Origin: Firmicutes bacterium CAG:555
Lineage (GTDB): Bacteria > Bacillota > Clostridia > Oscillospirales > Oscillospiraceae
Direction of reading: 5' to 3'
Assembly (NCBI GenBank): GCA_000431075.1
Contig: HF986872.1
Span: 30,723 to 44,810, forward strand
DNA length: 14,088 nt
The first letter of the stretch is position 1, and each line of letters opens with the position of its first letter. Positions 1 through 5,395 of the stretch are shown piece after piece. Both the position numbers and the translations under genes were made by a program. The notes below the pieces were generated by a model that was given only the letters and a program-made list of their open reading frames with translations, made no database searches and was not told the DNA's origin.

Positions 1-285
1 CGAGCCGCCGACTATGTGCTCAAGGACTACGACAATGTCGTGCGTGTGTTCATCCACGCCCCGAAGGAGTTTCGCATGCGGCGGGTCATGGAGGTCTACG
101 GCGACACGCCGAGCGAGGCAAAGCGCAACATACGACGCTCCGACAAGGCCAGAGCATCGTATTATCGGCACATTTCCGGCCAGCGCTGGGGCGATGCCCG
201 CCAATATCAGCTCACTCTCGACTCATCTGTCGGCATCGAGGAAACGGCGAATATCATCGTCAAATATGTCTCCGAGCAAAGATAA
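1..285 (+). CDS. Cytidylate kinase-like family protein, 3' part only (5' end outside the window)
   Basis: The open frame is already running at base 1 and stops with TAA at 283-285, leaving 94 C-terminal residues. The start resembles the (R)(C/A)ADYVL(K/R)D stretch of the cytidylate kinase-like family (Pfam Cytidylate_kin2), followed by VFIHAP, the basic segment RMRRVMEVYG, the lid-like KRNIRRSDKARASYYR and WGDARQYQLTLDSS. Known members are small P-loop proteins annotated as nucleotide or cytidylate kinase-like; few have a proven substrate. The P-loop would lie upstream and cannot be checked. An ATG at 14 and a GTG at 16 are not real starts, because the family match runs through them. Family assignment is fairly sure, substrate unknown. 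Confidence 0.75.
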   Translation, partial: RAADYVLKDYDNVVRVFIHAPKEFRMRRVMEVYGDTPSEAKRNIRRSDKARASYYRHISGQRWGDARQYQLTLDSSVGIEETANIIVKYVSEQR

Positions 286-310
286 AAAACCGTCCATTGG
301 ACGGTTTTTT
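284..310. terminator. Bidirectional rho-independent terminator between convergent genes
   Basis: A perfect 12-base inverted repeat (284-295 with 299-310; ACCGTCC/GGACGGT core, 3-base ATT loop) carries A6 on one flank and T6 on the other, so it has a U-tract in both directions. It lies directly after the kinase-like gene on the plus strand and 12 bases past the HD-domain gene on the minus strand, and can end both transcripts. Confidence 0.9.
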
Positions 311-322
311 ATCTATATCAAA

Positions 323-880
323 TCAGTCAACTGCGCTGCTTGCCCGCATGGCGAGAATGGTTTGGGAGATGAGCTTATCAAGCTCCCAGCCGAGCATTGC
401 GGCGCCACGCTCGATGACTTCTCTTGAGCAGCCGGCGGCAAATTTCTTGTCCTTGTACTTTTTCTTCACGGACTTGACCTCCATGTCACTGACGCTCTTT
501 GACGGACGCATGAGTGCGACCGCTCCAATGAGGCCGGTGAGCTCGTCGGCGGCGTACAGCACCTTTTCCATCTCGCTTTCCGGCTCGACATCCACCGTCA
601 GCTTATAGCCGTGGCTGACAACGGCGTGGACGAGCTTTTCGTCGACACCCGCCTGCCGCAGGATCTCCGGCTCCTTTGTGCAGTGCTGCTCCGGCCACTT
701 CTCAAAATCGAGGTCGTGGAGAATTCCGACGGCCTCCCAAAAGTCCGCCTCATCGCCGTAGCCGAGCTCTATCGCATACCAGCGCAGGACATCGCCGACG
801 ATGCGCCCGTGCTTTCTGTGAAATTCTCCTTCGTTATATTGGCACAGCAGTGCCCAAGCTTCCTCGGGTGTCGGTATCAT
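323..880 (-). CDS. HD-domain metal-dependent phosphohydrolase-like protein
   Basis: This 185-aa protein has the layout of a stand-alone HD domain: H24 in the first helix, the signature GILHDLD with H55-D56, H66, then VSHGY (H90) and a late aspartate in AADELTG (D112). Such residues bind one or two metals in HD phosphohydrolases acting on nucleotides or phosphorylated metabolites; the substrate cannot be told here. The C-terminal third is Lys-rich (VKSVKKKYKDKKFAAG). The ATG at 878-880 has an AAAGGAG ribosome binding site at 890-896. It lies 26 bases downstream of cysK on the same strand with no terminator between, so the two are probably co-transcribed. The HD family call is solid; the role is unknown. 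Confidence 0.85.
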   Translation of the reverse strand: MIPTPEEAWALLCQYNEGEFHRKHGRIVGDVLRWYAIELGYGDEADFWEAVGILHDLDFEKWPEQHCTKEPEILRQAGVDEKLVHAVVSHGYKLTVDVEPESEMEKVLYAADELTGLIGAVALMRPSKSVSDMEVKSVKKKYKDKKFAAGCSREVIERGAAMLGWELDKLISQTILAMRASSAVD

Positions 881-906
881 TGAAAATCGCTCCTTTTCGG
901 CAAGTT

Positions 907-1839
907 TTAGTCCGCAAACAGCGGGGTCGACAGGTAGCGGTCACCGGTATCCGGCAGCAGGGCAACGATGGTCTTGCCCTTGTTCTCGGGGCGCTTTGCA
1001 AGCTGGATGGCAGCCCAAACGGCAGCGCCGGAGGAGATGCCGACCAGAACACCCTCACTCTTGCCGATGAGCCTGCCGGTTGCAAATGCGTCCTCGTTTT
1101 CGACGGGGATTACCTCGTCATAGACCTTGGTGTCCAGAACATCGGGGACAAAGCCTGCGCCGATGCCCTGAATTTTGTGGCTGCCCGCAACGCCCTTGCT
1201 CAGCACCGGGGAGCTTGCCGGCTCAACGGCGACGACTTTGACATCGGGGTTTTGGCTCTTGAGATATTCGCCTACGCCGGTGACCGTGCCGCCGGTGCCG
1301 ACGCCTGCAACGAAGATATCGACCTTGCCGTCGGTGTCATCCCAAATTTCCGGGCCGGTGGTGGCTCTGTGAATTGCGGGGTTTGCGGGGTTCACGAACT
1401 GTCCGGGGATGAAGCTGTTGGGGATTTCCTTTGCAAGCTCGTCGGCCTTGGCGATCGCGCCATTCATGCCCTTGGCACCGTCCGTGAGCACGAGCTGGGC
1501 ACCGTAGGCCTTCATCAGCTGGCGGCGCTCGACGCTCATGGTCTCGGGCATGACGATTATGATGCGGTAACCTCTTGCGGCGGCGACGGATGCAAGACCT
1601 ATGCCGGTATTGCCGGAGGTCGGCTCGATTATAACGGAGCCTTCCTTGAGCAGACCCTTCTGCTCGGCATCGTCAATCATTGCCTTTGCAATGCGGTCCT
1701 TTACGCTGCCTGCGGGGTTAAAATACTCGAGCTTACCGAGGACCTTGGCTTCGAGGCCCTCGGACTTTTCAATATGGACAAGCTCCAGCAGGGGGGTCTT
1801 GCCGACAAGCTGATCTGCAGATGTATATATCTTACTCAT
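907..1839 (-). CDS. cysK: Cysteine synthase A (O-acetylserine sulfhydrylase)
   Basis: This 310-aa PLP enzyme converts O-acetylserine and sulfide to cysteine and acetate in the cytoplasm. Motifs in order: NPAGSVKDR with the PLP Schiff-base lysine K47, the substrate loop TSGNTG (74-79), the phosphate-binding [10 protein letters not shown] (179-188), GISSGAA (268-273) and the C-terminal [12 protein letters not shown]. The length is normal for CysK. The chosen start is the ATG at 1837-1839, preceded by GGAGG with 7-base spacing; a TTG five codons upstream would lie over that ribosome binding site and is rejected. It heads a likely two-gene operon with the HD-domain gene. Transcription comes from a consensus promoter facing away from an Rrf2 regulator gene, which suggests cysteine- or sulfur-responsive repression. 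Confidence 0.96.
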   Translation of the reverse strand: MSKIYTSADQLVGKTPLLELVHIEKSEGLEAKVLGKLEYFNPAGSVKDRIAKAMIDDAEQKGLLKEGSVIIEPTSGNTGIGLASVAAARGYRIIIVMPETMSVERRQLMKAYGAQLVLTDGAKGMNGAIAKADELAKEIPNSFIPGQFVNPANPAIHRATTGPEIWDDTDGKVDIFVAGVGTGGTVTGVGEYLKSQNPDVKVVAVEPASSPVLSKGVAGSHKIQGIGAGFVPDVLDTKVYDEVIPVENEDAFATGRLIGKSEGVLVGISSGAAVWAAIQLAKRPENKGKTIVALLPDTGDRYLSTPLFAD

Positions 1840-1941
1840 GATTAGTTCCTCCAAAATGATTATTTAAATGATTTAATGATGTCTGATAGTTTGTACAGCA
1901 TTAGTGCCGACATCGGTATCTCCATATGAAGGTCATTTTCA

Positions 1942-1967
1942 ATAACCAACCTTTCCTGTAGGTTTAT
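1942..1967. promoter_or_regulatory. Candidate operator dyad at the cysK transcription start
   Basis: AACCT (1948-1952) and AGGTT (1960-1964) form a perfect 5-base inverted repeat with 7-base spacing, and the flanks continue imperfectly as ATAACC and GGTTTAT. The dyad begins just past the cysK -10 box (1972-1977), over the predicted start of transcription, where a repressor would block initiation. Assigning it to the divergent Rrf2 protein is inference. Confidence 0.4.
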
Positions 1968-1971
1968 ACGG

Positions 1972-2000
1972 ATTATAAGGCTGCTTCGCGCATTTGTCAA
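1972..2000 (-). promoter_or_regulatory. cysK promoter
   Basis: On the minus strand TTGACA (1995-2000) and TATAAT (1972-1977) are separated by exactly 17 bases, a perfect sigma-A consensus. Transcription would begin near 1965, giving a leader of about 125 bases before cysK. The -35 box is 20 bases from the -35 box of the divergent Rrf2 promoter, so the two promoters are back to back. Confidence 0.88.
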
Positions 2001-2020
2001 TAGCATTTTTCAACATTTTA

Positions 2021-2049
2021 TTGATTTACCCACTTTTCCGGTGTATAAT
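2021..2049 (+). promoter_or_regulatory. Promoter of the Rrf2-family regulator gene
   Basis: TTGATT (2021-2026), a 17-base spacer and TATAAT (2044-2049) lie just upstream of the regulator. Predicted transcription starts near 2056, leaving a short leader of about 23 bases with the ribosome binding site AAGAAGGTG (2065-2073) before the ATG at 2079. Confidence 0.82.
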
Positions 2050-2078
2050 AGGATTAATCAAAAGAAGAAGGTGAAAAA

Positions 2079-2510
2079 ATGCTGGTTTCAACCAAAGGAC
2101 GGTATGCGCTTCGGGTCATGATCGACCTTGCCGAGCATCAGGCGGACGGGTTTATCCCGCTGAAGATCATTGCCGAGCGGCAGGAGATATCGGAAAAATA
2201 TTTGGAGAATATCATAAAGCTTTTGGTCAAGGCGAAGCTGTTGACCGGCGTGCGAGGCAAGGGCGGCGGCTATAAGCTTGCCAGAGCGCCCGAGCAGTAC
2301 ACCGTGGGGAGCATCCTTCGCACAACCGAGGAGTCCATGGCGCCTGTCGCATGTCTCGACTCGGATGCCGAAGCCTGTCCCCGAGCCGCCGAGTGTCGCA
2401 CGCTCAACATGTGGCGCGGGCTCGATAAGCTTATTAACGATTATCTTGAGAACATCACCCTTGCCGACCTCATGCACAGCGACCCCACAGGCTTCGACTA
2501 TGTGATATGA
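2079..2510 (+). CDS. Rrf2-family transcriptional regulator (CymR/IscR-like) with three clustered cysteines
   Basis: This 143-aa protein begins MLVSTKGRYALRVMIDLA, the hallmark N-terminus of Rrf2 regulators. A winged helix follows (recognition part ISEKYLENIIKLLVKAKLL, wing GVRGKGGGYKLARAP), then the dimerisation helix. C92, C100 and C106 form a C-x7-C-x5-C cluster in the region where IscR (C-x5-C-x5-C) holds its 2Fe-2S cluster; CymR, the cysteine-metabolism repressor of Firmicutes, is not known as a cluster protein. Divergence from cysK points to CymR-like control of cysteine synthesis, while the cysteines suggest Fe-S or redox sensing. It is transcribed alone and ends in a palindromic terminator. 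Family sure; ligand and targets inferred. Confidence 0.92.
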   Translation: MLVSTKGRYALRVMIDLAEHQADGFIPLKIIAERQEISEKYLENIIKLLVKAKLLTGVRGKGGGYKLARAPEQYTVGSILRTTEESMAPVACLDSDAEACPRAAECRTLNMWRGLDKLINDYLENITLADLMHSDPTGFDYVI

Positions 2511-2548
2511 AAAAGACCACCTTTCAAAGGTGGTCTTTTTCATATCAC
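2502..2548. terminator. Long perfect palindrome/bidirectional terminator after the Rrf2 gene
   Basis: Bases 2502-2524 and 2526-2548 are perfectly complementary over 23 bases around a single C at 2525 (in RNA a few apical bases would open into a loop). The GC-rich part is GACCACC/GGTGGTC and the T5 run serves as U-tract in both directions. The left arm includes the last codons and TGA stop (2508-2510) of the Rrf2 gene. Confidence 0.9.
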
Positions 2549-2599
2549 CGCACAAGCTCGTGATAGCAGCGGCCGAAAATTTCGTATGCTCCGGTATGT

Positions 2600-2766
2600 G
2601 CGCTATCCTGCCGCCGACCACGGTGGAACCGTCGTACAATACAAACGGCATGCCCCACGGCCACGGCTCGCTGCTGCCCGTCGAACAACAGCTGCACGCT
2701 GTCCCCGCCATCGGGATAGCGCCTGCCTGAAATCGTCAATAATATCCTTGTTCCGCCTTCAACATA
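2600..2766 (-). pseudogene. Frameshifted remnant resembling the C-terminal end of tRNA 2-thiouridylase MnmA
   Basis: Read on the minus strand, one frame gives RRYPDGG, VQLLFDG and QQRAVAVGHAV. After a one-base shift in the TTT run at 2643-2645 the next frame gives VLYDGSTVVGGRIAHI. Joined, this resembles the C-terminal beta-barrel of MnmA, where a (P)QRAVxPGQAVVxYDGDxVxGGG pattern is usual. MnmA makes the 2-thio group of U34 in certain tRNAs. The catalytic ATPase part is absent; the first frame hits a stop at 2767-2769, so this is at most a fragment of about 50 codons. The neighbouring Rrf2 gene fits, since Rrf2-cysteine desulfurase-mnmA clusters are common in Firmicutes. The match was made by eye from short motifs; a degenerate unrelated sequence remains possible. 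Confidence 0.45.
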
Positions 2767-2842
2767 TTACATTGACACAGTATTCTTATGGGTAAATATA
2801 TGGTAACATACCGAAGCCGCAGGTTGAGATAAAAACTAAATA

Positions 2843-2871
2843 TTGACAACACCGCAAACCGCAACTATACT
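2843..2871 (+). promoter_or_regulatory. Promoter of the 41-aa small ORF
   Basis: TTGACA (2843-2848), a 17-base spacer and TATACT (2866-2871) form a near-perfect sigma-A promoter 37 bases upstream of the small ORF's ATG. The start of transcription is predicted near 2878. Confidence 0.82.
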
Positions 2872-2908
2872 GAAAACACAAACAACGATGAACAGGGAGG
2901 TGTGCCCA

Positions 2909-3034
2909 ATGACAGCGACAGAGTGGATAGAGGAATGGTTGAAGGAGTTCCCGAGCGACAAAATATTGGTGGAGAACGCACGGAAGATGGGCGATACGGA
3001 CGAGGATATCAAGCACTTTCTCGAAGGGATCTAA
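2909..3034 (+). CDS. Small acidic protein, 41 aa, unknown function
   Basis: ATG at 2909 is preceded by AGGGAGGTG (2894-2902) at good spacing and by a strong promoter; TAA ends it at 3032-3034. The product is soluble, acidic and probably helical: it begins MTATEWIEEWLKEFP, has KILVENARKMG in the middle and ends DEDIKHFLEGI. No signal peptide, membrane segment or cysteine is seen and I do not recognise a family. The promoter, ribosome binding site and downstream hairpin make a real gene likely despite its size. It converges on the tRNA-Val gene and shares its terminator. Longer in-frame versions starting upstream would overlap the promoter and are unlikely. Confidence 0.7.
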   Translation: MTATEWIEEWLKEFPSDKILVENARKMGDTDEDIKHFLEGI

Positions 3035-3063
3035 TCCAAAGCGCATATAGTTTGCCGATAAAA

Positions 3064-3087
3064 AAACCACACCTTTCGGTGTGGTTT
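3064..3087. terminator. Terminator between the small ORF and tRNA-Val
   Basis: AAACCACACC (3064-3073) and GGTGTGGTTT (3078-3087) form a perfect 10-base stem with a TTTC loop. On the minus strand the stem is followed by a 7-base T run, so it is best suited to end the tRNA transcript five bases after its CCA; on the plus strand the T run is only TTTATT, so it is weaker for the small ORF. Confidence 0.88.
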
Positions 3088-3091
3088 ATTG

Positions 3092-3167
3092 TGGTGGACG
3101 ATACAAGACTCGAACTTGTGACCTCCCGCACGTCAAGCGGATGCGCTACCAGCTGCGCCAATCGTCC
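3092..3167 (-). tRNA. tRNA-Val (anticodon GAC), CCA encoded
   Basis: The minus strand folds as a standard 76-base tRNA. The acceptor stem GGACGAT/ATCGTCC is perfect; the D stem is GCGC/GCGC around AGCTGGTA; the anticodon stem TCCGC/GCGGG holds loop TTGACGT with anticodon GAC, reading valine codon GTC. The variable loop is short (AGGTC), the T arm is ACAAG-TTCGAGT-CTTGT, the discriminator base is A and CCA is encoded (3092-3094). It is a single tRNA gene with its own promoter and terminator. Confidence 0.97.
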
Positions 3168-3206
3168 ATTTATCGGCACGGGTTATTGTACCCGATACCG
3201 ATAAAT
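3168..3206. repeat. Nested inverted repeat enclosing the tRNA-Val -10 box
   Basis: ATTTATCGG (3168-3176) pairs perfectly with CCGATAAAT (3198-3206), and inside it CGGGT (3179-3183) pairs with ACCCG (3190-3194). The six-base centre (3184-3189) carries most of the -10 box of the tRNA promoter. It begins immediately before the mature tRNA 5' end. Confidence 0.8.
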
Positions 3207-3213
3207 TTGTCAA
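3185..3213 (-). promoter_or_regulatory. tRNA-Val promoter
   Basis: On the minus strand TTGACA (3208-3213), a 17-base spacer and TACAAT (3185-3190) make a strong promoter. Transcription should start near 3178, about 11 bases before the mature tRNA 5' end at 3167. Confidence 0.88.
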
Positions 3214-3230
3214 TAGTTTTTTATATTTTT

Positions 3231-3851
3231 TTATCCTCTGACATAAACCACGCAGGTGGCGGTCTTGCCGTAGCAGGTCAGGGTGATGGTCGCAGAGCCG
3301 GGGGCAACGCCCTTGACGGTGCCGTCCTCGGAGATAGTGGCGACGCCCTCGTCGCTTATCGACCACTGGTAATCGGCTGCTATCGTCAGCGGGAAGTGCG
3401 AGCCGGACAGTCCGACCGAGTCGCCGACATGGCAGGTGAAGTCCGTGCCGATGGGGTTTCCTGCGTAGGTGATCTGAAGCTCGGTCACCTCGGGCGTGGG
3501 CGTAGGTGTCGGGGTCGGCGTAGGCGTGGGGGTCGGAACGGCGGACACCTCAGGCGGCGTGGTCGGCATGACCGGCGCATTGGGATTGTCGGCGTTCTTG
3601 AGGCTGATGCTTATCATGACTATAAGGGCGATGATGATCGCAGCTATCAAAATAGCTCCGAACACGAGCTGCCACTTTCTGTTTTCATTAGCCGCCTTGT
3701 TGGCGGGAGTACCCTTAACGGCGCTGGGGGTGGTGCCGGGGGCACGGCTGCTGCTTTTAACTCTGCGGGTGCCGCAGGCGGGGCAGCGGTGGCGCATGCC
3801 GGAGAACTTCGTGCCGCAGCGGCGACAGGTGACCTGAGGAATAAGACCCAT
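3231..3851 (-). CDS. Membrane-anchored zinc-ribbon protein with Pro-Thr stalk and Ig-like (BIG2) domain
   Basis: The 206-aa protein has four parts. A zinc ribbon (CRRCG at 9-13 and CPACG at 23-27, four metal-binding cysteines) is followed by a basic Ser/Pro/Lys linker. A single membrane helix spans about 61-83, then a PT dipeptide stalk runs 106-120. A bacterial Ig-like BIG2 domain fills about 122-206 (YQWSISDEGVATISEDG, VKGVAPGSATITLTCYG). This suggests the ribbon is cytoplasmic and the Ig domain outside, a surface or sensor-like layout; the binding partner is unknown. The start is the ATG at 3849-3851, with GGAGG at 6-base spacing; a longer frame to 3911 would run over the promoter. No good terminator follows, so transcripts may run on to the tRNA terminator. 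Confidence 0.85.
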   Translation of the reverse strand: MGLIPQVTCRRCGTKFSGMRHRCPACGTRRVKSSSRAPGTTPSAVKGTPANKAANENRKWQLVFGAILIAAIIIALIVMISISLKNADNPNAPVMPTTPPEVSAVPTPTPTPTPTPTPTPEVTELQITYAGNPIGTDFTCHVGDSVGLSGSHFPLTIAADYQWSISDEGVATISEDGTVKGVAPGSATITLTCYGKTATCVVYVRG

Positions 3852-3882
3852 ATTAGTTCCTCCTTCGTAAAAATACACAATA

Positions 3883-3911
3883 ATAATACTGCATTTGGCC
3901 AACTTCGTCAA
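3883..3911 (-). promoter_or_regulatory. Promoter of the zinc-ribbon/BIG2 gene
   Basis: On the minus strand TTGACG (3906-3911), a 17-base spacer and TATTAT (3883-3888) lie 31 bases upstream of the gene's ATG. It is divergent from the promoter at 3950-3978. Confidence 0.75.
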
Positions 3912-3949
3912 GCGGAAAGCCGCAGCGGGCGCACGATGTGGCAGGGAAC

Positions 3950-3978
3950 TTGATTTTTATCGGGAAATATCGTAAAAT
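3950..3978 (+). promoter_or_regulatory. Promoter of the 23-aa hydrophobic peptide gene
   Basis: TTGATT (3950-3955), a 17-base spacer and TAAAAT (3973-3978) predict transcription from about 3985, giving a leader of about 40 bases to the ATG at 4025. Confidence 0.65.
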
Positions 3979-4024
3979 ATAGAAAAAAACAGGCTGGAGT
4001 GTGAAAACGGAAAGGGGTACCCAA

Positions 4025-4096
4025 ATGTATATTATCCTCACAATTATCCTTCTGCCGATCTTGGTCTTGATCGAGTGCGTGAAACTAAACAAATAA
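4025..4096 (+). CDS. 23-aa single-span membrane peptide, unknown function
   Basis: ATG at 4025 has AAAGGGG (4011-4017) at 7-base spacing and TAA at 4094-4096. The peptide is almost all hydrophobic from residue 2 to 16 (it begins MYIILTIILL, then one Pro and LVLI), followed by a short tail E-C-V-K-L-N-K, so it should insert as one membrane span with a positively charged end. It has its own promoter (3950-3978) and ends four bases before a strong terminator, so the whole unit is about 180 bases. Known peptides of this type include type I toxins and regulators of membrane proteins; nothing here decides between them. Most gene finders would miss it. I do not recognise a family. Confidence 0.6.
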   Translation: MYIILTIILLPILVLIECVKLNK

Positions 4097-4100
4097 GCAG

Positions 4101-4134
4101 CGCAGCACCGCCGGACACGGCGGTGCTGCGTTTT
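4101..4134. terminator. Strong terminator after the 23-aa peptide gene
   Basis: CGCAGCACCGCC (4101-4112) and GGCGGTGCTGCG (4119-4130) form a perfect 12-base GC-rich stem with a 6-base loop, followed by TTTT on the plus strand. The rlmI-type gene on the minus strand ends at 4133, so the hairpin can end that transcript too, though its minus-strand U-tract is poor. Confidence 0.88.
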
Positions 4135-5353
4135 ATACGACCTGGAATATGTAGAACTTGAGGTAGTCCGTCTCGGGGACATTCCAGAGTATCGGGTGGT
4201 CGGGGGACTGCTGGCGGGCCTCCATCTGCCGCAGCTCGACACCGGCATCGAGCGCCGCCGATCTGAGCATCTTCACGAACAGCTCCGACGGCATGAAGTG
4301 GCTGCACGAGGCGGTGGCAAAATATCCGCCCCTCGGCAGCAGGCGCAGCGCACGCAGGTTTATCTCCTTATACCCACGCTCGGCGCTGTGCACGGTCTTG
4401 CGTGACTTCGTGAACGCAGGCGGGTCGAGAATTATAAAATCAAAGGGCTTTCTGCCCTTGGCTTCAAGCTCGGGCAGCAGGTCAAACACATTGGCGGCGA
4501 TAAAATCCATGCGCTCGCTCAGCCCGTTGCGCTCGGCGTTTTTGCGTGCCATCTCAATGGCGCTTTCGGACACATCCACGGCCGTCACATGCTCGGCTCC
4601 GCCCATTGCGGCGTTTAACGCAAACGAGCCGGTGTGCGTGAAGCAGTCGAGCACCCTCTTGCCCTTTGCAAGGCGAGCCACGGCGAGACGGTTATATTTT
4701 TGGTCGAGGAAGAAGCCGGTTTTCTGCCCGTTTTCGACATCGACGCTGTAATACACGCCGTTTTCGCAGATCTCGGTCACGCAGCTGCCGGGGTGCTCGT
4801 CGCCGAACCAGCCCTTGCCCTGCGCAAGCCCCTCAAGCTCACGGATCTTCACATCGTTGCGCTCGAAAATGCCGCTTATCTCATGCCCGTCGGCACGCAG
4901 AATTTCGGCGATGAGCGGGAACAGCACGGGCTTTAGCTTCTCCATGCCGATCGAGAGCGTCTGCGTCACAAGAATGTCGGCAAACTTATCGACCGTCAGA
5001 CCCGGGAAACCGTCGGCCTCGCCGAAAATGACACGGCAGCAGTTGAGGTCGCCCGCCATGACGGTCTTGCGGTAATCCCATGCGTAGCCTATGCGCCTGC
5101 GCCAGAACGCTTCGTCGAATTTGTCGTTTGCGTTGCGGGAGATGAGGCGGATGCGGATCTTGCTGTTAAGACTCAGAAAGCCCGTGCCGAGGTACTTGCC
5201 CTTTTCACTGACGGCATCGACAAGGCAGCCGTTTTCAAAGTCGCCCTCGGAGCGGACGACCTCCGCTTCGTATATCCATGGGTGACCCTGCTCGACCCAG
5301 CGGGTGCCCTTGGCGGTGATGGTGAACTTCGGAAAATTTCTTTGTACTTTCAT
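4133..5353 (-). CDS. rlmI: Class I rRNA large-subunit methyltransferase, RlmI type (23S rRNA m5C)
   Basis: This 406-aa protein matches the RlmI/YccW family in length and layout. An N-terminal PUA-like RNA-binding region (about 1-75, including KGTRWVEQGHPWIYEAEVV) precedes a Rossmann methyltransferase domain: SAM motif I DCFTHTGSFALNAA (236-249), the acidic AVDVSESAIEMARKNAERNG (258-277), LDPPAFTKS (309-317) and TASCSHF with C350, the position of the nucleophilic cysteine of m5C enzymes. E. coli RlmI methylates C1962 of 23S rRNA; the exact base here is inferred. ATG at 5351-5353 has GAGG (5360-5363) at 6-base spacing. Only a hairpin separates it from the Nif11-like gene upstream and no separate promoter fits there, so it depends at least partly on read-through. 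Confidence 0.9.
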   Translation of the reverse strand: MKVQRNFPKFTITAKGTRWVEQGHPWIYEAEVVRSEGDFENGCLVDAVSEKGKYLGTGFLSLNSKIRIRLISRNANDKFDEAFWRRRIGYAWDYRKTVMAGDLNCCRVIFGEADGFPGLTVDKFADILVTQTLSIGMEKLKPVLFPLIAEILRADGHEISGIFERNDVKIRELEGLAQGKGWFGDEHPGSCVTEICENGVYYSVDVENGQKTGFFLDQKYNRLAVARLAKGKRVLDCFTHTGSFALNAAMGGAEHVTAVDVSESAIEMARKNAERNGLSERMDFIAANVFDLLPELEAKGRKPFDFIILDPPAFTKSRKTVHSAERGYKEINLRALRLLPRGGYFATASCSHFMPSELFVKMLRSAALDAGVELRQMEARQQSPDHPILWNVPETDYLKFYIFQVV

Positions 5354-5368
5354 TTATAACCTCAGAAA

Positions 5369-5390
5369 ATCCCGGCAAAACTGCCGGGAT
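5369..5390 (-). terminator. Intercistronic hairpin, weak terminator or attenuator before rlmI
   Basis: ATCCCGGCA (5369-5377) and TGCCGGGAT (5382-5390) form a perfect 9-base stem. On the minus strand only TTTT follows before the rlmI ribosome binding site at 5360-5363. The short U-tract and the lack of room for a new promoter suggest partial termination or mRNA processing rather than a full stop. Confidence 0.7.
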
Positions 5391-5395
5391 CGTAG

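Noticed and set aside
676..1845. 389-codon plus-strand open frame opposite cysK and the HD-domain gene
   Set aside because: Antisense shadow with no family motifs or ribosome binding site; both minus-strand genes are clear.
1904..1939. Minus-strand mini-ORF of 11 codons in the cysK leader, with one Cys codon, as a possible cysteine leader peptide
   Set aside because: Ribosome binding site is weak and poorly spaced, there is only a single Cys codon and no terminator/antiterminator pair is evident after it.
2773..2796. Plus-strand TTGACA at 2773-2778 as a second promoter for the small ORF
   Set aside because: The -10 position holds only AATATA/ATATAT; the promoter at 2843-2871 is far better.
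3496..3837. Plus-strand frame with a GVGVGV repeat
   Set aside because: It is the reverse complement of the Pro-Thr stalk of the minus-strand gene.
3853..4248. Minus-strand frame with a CARCGFPLD zinc-ribbon-like stretch upstream of the BIG2 gene
   Set aside because: Only one cysteine pair is present, there is no start with a ribosome binding site, and the stretch overlaps the promoters at 3883-3911 and 3950-3978. Probably chance.
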